NCBI GenBank assembly: GCA_964548565.1
Contig: CAZJTF010000012.1
Span: 1-40,985, forward strand
Origin: CAYLLT01 sp964548565
GTDB taxonomy: Bacteria; Planctomycetota; Phycisphaerae; UBA1845; PWPN01
DNA: 40,985 bases
Reading direction: 5' to 3'
Part shown: positions 38,313 to 40,985 of the stretch, piece after piece
How positions within the stretch are numbered: the first letter of the stretch is position 1
Layout of the letters: each line of letters opens with the position of its first letter
The notes under the pieces: generated by a model
Databases searched by the model: none
The model's input: the letters and a program-made list of their open reading frames with translations, nothing else
Told to the model about the DNA's origin: nothing
Program-made: the position numbers and the translations under genes

Positions 38313-40655
38313 TCAGACGTCGCAACCCGGCTTCGGGGGCAGGTTCGGCCCACCCCAGCAGTTCCAGAATACATCAAAATCCAGGCTGTCCACGTGCGAG
38401 TCGCCATTGAAATTCACATCCTCGCAACCAGCCGGCGGTGGCGTGAGATCGCCCGTGATGCACGCCTGAAAGTGCCCGAAATCTTCCTGGTCCACGTCGC
38501 CGTCCAGGTCGTAGTCGCCCGGCACCCGCGGCACCCGGTAGGCTGCGCGGATCTCGCTCGTCGGCGCTGTGGGAGAGGGGGCCGCATCGGCGTGCCAGAC
38601 GATCTCGCCCAGGCTGTTGATCTGCGGCCAGCGATCGTCGTACGCGTTCTGCGTCACCTGCACGACGCTGCCGTCACGCCAGGCGTAGATTTCGAAATCG
38701 GTGCCGTCGAAGCCCTGCCAGACGACCCGCCCGGTGTTGTCGATGCGCGGGTACTGGTCGTGCGAGCTGTTGTTGGTGACCGCCGGCAGACTCCCGCCGG
38801 TCGCATTGGCGCTGAGGATCTCCCAGTCGGAACTGTTGGCACGGCCCATCCACACAACGACCCCGCTGTCGTTCACGTCGGGGTACCAGTCTTCGTACGT
38901 GTTGGTGGTGAGGCGAACGAGGTATCCACCGGTGGCGTTCGCGCTGTAGATCTCGCTGTTCGTGTTCGTATGCCACGCGTGCCAGACAACGCGTCCGGCG
39001 TTGTTGATGCGGGGATACTCGTTCTCGTAGGTATTGTTCGAGACGTTGACCAGGTCAGAGCCGTCGGCGTTCGCGCTGAAGATCTCCCAGTTGCTTCCGT
39101 CGTAGCCGGACCAGACAACCCGTCCCTGGTTGTTGATCTGGGGCCAGACGTCTTCGCGTGGATAGCCTGAGGCGGCCGAGTTGTTGGTGATCCGAACGAT
39201 ACTCGTGCCATCGACCTTCGCGCTGAAGATCTCGTAATCCTGCCCGTCGAACGAATCCCACACCACGGTCCCGTTGTCGTTGACCTGCGGGTGCCGGTCG
39301 TCGGTGTTGTTGTTTGTGATTTGCACGAAACCCGAGCCGTCGGCGTTCGCGCTGAAGATCTCGTAATCGCGCCCGTCGAATCCCTGCCAGACCACCCGCC
39401 CGGAGGCGTTGATCTGCGGATCCTCGTCGTGGAAGGCATTATCCGTCAGCCGTGTCAGGCGGCTGCCATCCGTGTTGGCCGACCAGATCTCGAAGTCGTT
39501 GCCGTCGGAGCCGTGCCACACGACGCGTCCGGCCGCGTTCAACCGGGGCTGCCAGTCGTCGTACCCATTCGATGTGACGGCCAGCGTTGACCCGGTATAG
39601 GGCTGCGCGGGTGGGGGCGTGCCGCCACGGGCGAAATCGCCATTGCTCTCGGGGTGGCTGTTGAAGTCCTGGATGTACGCCCACCAGTTGTTGAGGCGGG
39701 TCATGCCGTACTCGGTGATCGAACCGGGCGCGTGCGGGATGCGCGTGAACCACCACACGTGGTGCAGCCGGATATCGCCGTTGCCCCACTCGGTACGGTT
39801 CATCGACCGCTTGTAGTTGTTGATCTCGGTCGGATAGCCGGCGGGAAAGACGTTGAGCCAGTAGTCGGCGGTGCTGTCGACGTAGCGAACGTTGCCCCAG
39901 TCGTAATCGGAATCGCTGTTCGGTGCGAAGTGGACGTTCCCGCAGGCCGCCTTGCCGGGAAGCACCTTGTCGTACAGCGTGAACCGGTTCCAGGTATGCG
40001 TCTCCTGGGCAGACCAGCTCCCGTAGACATATCGGAGGATCGACTCCGTGCGATGCCCGAGGTCTTCGAGCATCTCGCCCACGCCACGCTCGTAGTTGAA
40101 GACCGAGATCACGAAGATGCGCGAGCAGGCCACCCGTTGGAGGGGCGGCGAATTGCACCAGTACCCGCCGCGACCGATCATTCGCGTCTCATAACCGCCG
40201 AAGTAGGGCCCGCTGTGGTCGAGCACTTCCTCGATTTCGCCGGAGTCCACCTTCCGCGCCAGGTCATAGTCCCGGACCTTGGCCTTGTAGTCGGACAGGT
40301 CGGGCGTGTGCCAGCCGCCGCCGGACAGACCGTTCAGGTAGGACTCGTCCGTGTAGCGGAAGCCATCCTCCTTGACGGGCCAGACGTCGGCATTGATGAT
40401 CCGCCCGAGCCGGTAGTTGACCAGTCCGTGGCTCGAACCGGCGACGTCGCTGATGTACCCGCCCGTCAGGGTTGTGGGGTCGCTCCATCCCGCAACCGTG
40501 TGCAGCCGCTGGCTCTGACGGCTTTCAATGATGGGGTCGAAGTTGATGAGCAGGGTCCGCGGGTAAAGAGCCCGCGTCGGCTGTGCCGCGACGGGGGTCG
40601 TGCCGAGCGATATCAACAGAATCGCTCCCAGTCCGCGGGTCAGACGCTTCATCAT
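38313..40655 (-). CDS. Secreted PD40 beta-propeller/dockerin protein with an unknown N-terminal domain
   Basis: A 780-residue secreted protein (signal peptide about 1-24). Residues 30-340 form a domain I do not recognise, with VLPGKAACGNVHFAPNS, DYDWGNVRYVDS and a conserved-looking HHVWWFTRIPH, rich in aromatic residues and possibly metal- or carbohydrate-related. Residues 363-705 contain eight PD40/TolB-like blades with the repeating pattern DEDPQINASGRVVWQGFDG and EIFSANADG; the last lacks part of its blade. A dockerin-like C-terminus follows (GDYDLDGDVDQEDF, then DVNFNGDSHVDSLDF). No export other than Sec is indicated. The near-consensus promoter upstream implies strong transcription. Function unknown; surface attachment or substrate binding is inferred. 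Confidence 0.85.
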   Translation of the reverse strand: MMKRLTRGLGAILLISLGTTPVAAQPTRALYPRTLLINFDPIIESRQSQRLHTVAGWSDPTTLTGGYISDVAGSSHGLVNYRLGRIINADVWPVKEDGFRYTDESYLNGLSGGGWHTPDLSDYKAKVRDYDLARKVDSGEIEEVLDHSGPYFGGYETRMIGRGGYWCNSPPLQRVACSRIFVISVFNYERGVGEMLEDLGHRTESILRYVYGSWSAQETHTWNRFTLYDKVLPGKAACGNVHFAPNSDSDYDWGNVRYVDSTADYWLNVFPAGYPTEINNYKRSMNRTEWGNGDIRLHHVWWFTRIPHAPGSITEYGMTRLNNWWAYIQDFNSHPESNGDFARGGTPPPAQPYTGSTLAVTSNGYDDWQPRLNAAGRVVWHGSDGNDFEIWSANTDGSRLTRLTDNAFHDEDPQINASGRVVWQGFDGRDYEIFSANADGSGFVQITNNNTDDRHPQVNDNGTVVWDSFDGQDYEIFSAKVDGTSIVRITNNSAASGYPREDVWPQINNQGRVVWSGYDGSNWEIFSANADGSDLVNVSNNTYENEYPRINNAGRVVWHAWHTNTNSEIYSANATGGYLVRLTTNTYEDWYPDVNDSGVVVWMGRANSSDWEILSANATGGSLPAVTNNSSHDQYPRIDNTGRVVWQGFDGTDFEIYAWRDGSVVQVTQNAYDDRWPQINSLGEIVWHADAAPSPTAPTSEIRAAYRVPRVPGDYDLDGDVDQEDFGHFQACITGDLTPPPAGCEDVNFNGDSHVDSLDFDVFWNCWGGPNLPPKPGCDV

Positions 40656-40715
40656 GCCCTCCCAAACGGCATGTGGAGATGTTTTCAGTCGATCCTCTTC
40701 CGCAACTCGGCCCCG

Positions 40716-40743
40716 ATTATACTCCCGGAGCCTCCCGGCTCAA
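40716..40743 (-). promoter_or_regulatory. Strong sigma-70-type promoter for the PD40/HELGH genes
   Basis: On the minus strand TTGAGC (40743-40738) and a perfect TATAAT (40721-40716) are spaced by 16 bases. Transcription would begin near 40708, leaving a leader of about 53 bases. On the plus strand the spacer and its edges contain CTCCCGG twice (40722-40728 and 40732-40738), which could be an operator but is only a pattern. Confidence 0.6.
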
Positions 40744-40903
40744 AAAGGGCGTTTCGAGCCGGCATGCAGCAGCAAACGCCGATCTGCACGTTCCATCCAG
40801 CCGGACGGACTGCGCCGCCCACGCACGTAATCGGGAATTGCGAAATCGAAGATCGACAATCGCGCCCTCGTGCGCCCGGGCACGCAAGGTTACGGGCTGC
40901 TTT

Positions 40904-40920
40904 CGCTCCAAGAAGGAGCG
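40904..40920. terminator. Hairpin directly after the last partial gene
   Basis: CGCTCC (40904-40909) and GGAGCG (40915-40920) form a perfect stem around AAGAA, immediately beyond the minus-strand stop at 40921. There is no T run on the minus strand, so its role as terminator is doubtful. Confidence 0.3.
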
Positions 40921-40985
40921 TCAGGGCAGTGGCTCGATCCGCACCTGGAGCTGCGAGAAGCCGTCGATTTCGAAATGCTCAACCC
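40921..40985 (-). CDS. C-terminal tail of a gene cut by the window edge
   Basis: The minus strand ends with a frame encoding VEHFEIDGFSQLQVRIEPLP followed by TGA at 40923-40921. The alternating polar/hydrophobic residues look protein-like, and a hairpin follows the stop. Twenty residues are too few to assign a family. Confidence 0.4.
   Translation of the reverse strand, partial: VEHFEIDGFSQLQVRIEPLP

Noticed and set aside
40717..40911. A 64-residue minus-strand open frame upstream of the PD40 gene
   Set aside because: Overlaps the -10/-35 promoter boxes, has Arg/Ala-rich composition and no Shine-Dalgarno support.

Overview
The window looks like chromosome from a high-GC planctomycete, most likely from or near the Phycisphaerae. 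This is inferred from several gene families: a prepilin with the H-x9-DG motif, secreted proteins ending in dockerin-like pairs of calcium loops, Ycf46/Ycf35-type genes, and many PhyH dioxygenases and URO-D-type methyltransferases. I saw no rRNA, tRNA, CRISPR array, insertion sequence or phage gene.

Bases 1-5853 (minus strand) read as one tightly packed operon. In transcription order it holds a PflA-like radical SAM enzyme, a 66-aa protein, a Ycf46-like AAA+ ATPase, a Ycf35/DUF1257-like protein, a DUF2997 protein, a membrane protein with a degenerate signal-peptidase domain, a TPR protein and a PilT-like ATPase cut by the window edge. Three junctions are 1-4 bp stop/start overlaps. The combination has no function known to me and is the best candidate here for an undescribed system.

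Bases 6073-11972 (plus strand) hold a small membrane protein, the lactate-oxidation operon lutABC, a Tat-exported metallophosphoesterase, a polysaccharide-deacetylase-like lipoprotein and a cut-down histidine-kinase ATPase domain. Bases 12098-14966 hold a glycogen phosphorylase with a one-base frameshift, followed by an overlapping PilZ gene.

Bases 14956-23345 (minus strand) encode two cytosolic sensor kinases. One is a 2100-aa hybrid kinase with eleven near-identical 92-residue HAMP units, as in fungal group III (Nik1/Os-1) kinases, plus GAF, kinase and three receiver domains. The other is a receiver-PAS-kinase. A winged-helix gene and two small membrane proteins follow on the plus strand (23639-24595).

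Bases 24671-35022 are a catabolic island: a GH35-like glycosidase, three PhyH oxygenases, two URO-D-family methyltransferases, a corrinoid protein and a GH63-like glycosidase, arranged around two divergent promoter regions. I infer uptake and demethylation of a methylated or glycosylated substrate; the substrate cannot be read from sequence.

Bases 35042-40985 (minus strand) hold cell-surface genes: a zinc-ribbon membrane protein, the H-x9-DG prepilin, a CARDB/HELGH/dockerin protein and a PD40-propeller/dockerin protein with a near-consensus promoter. The tail of one more gene lies at the right edge.
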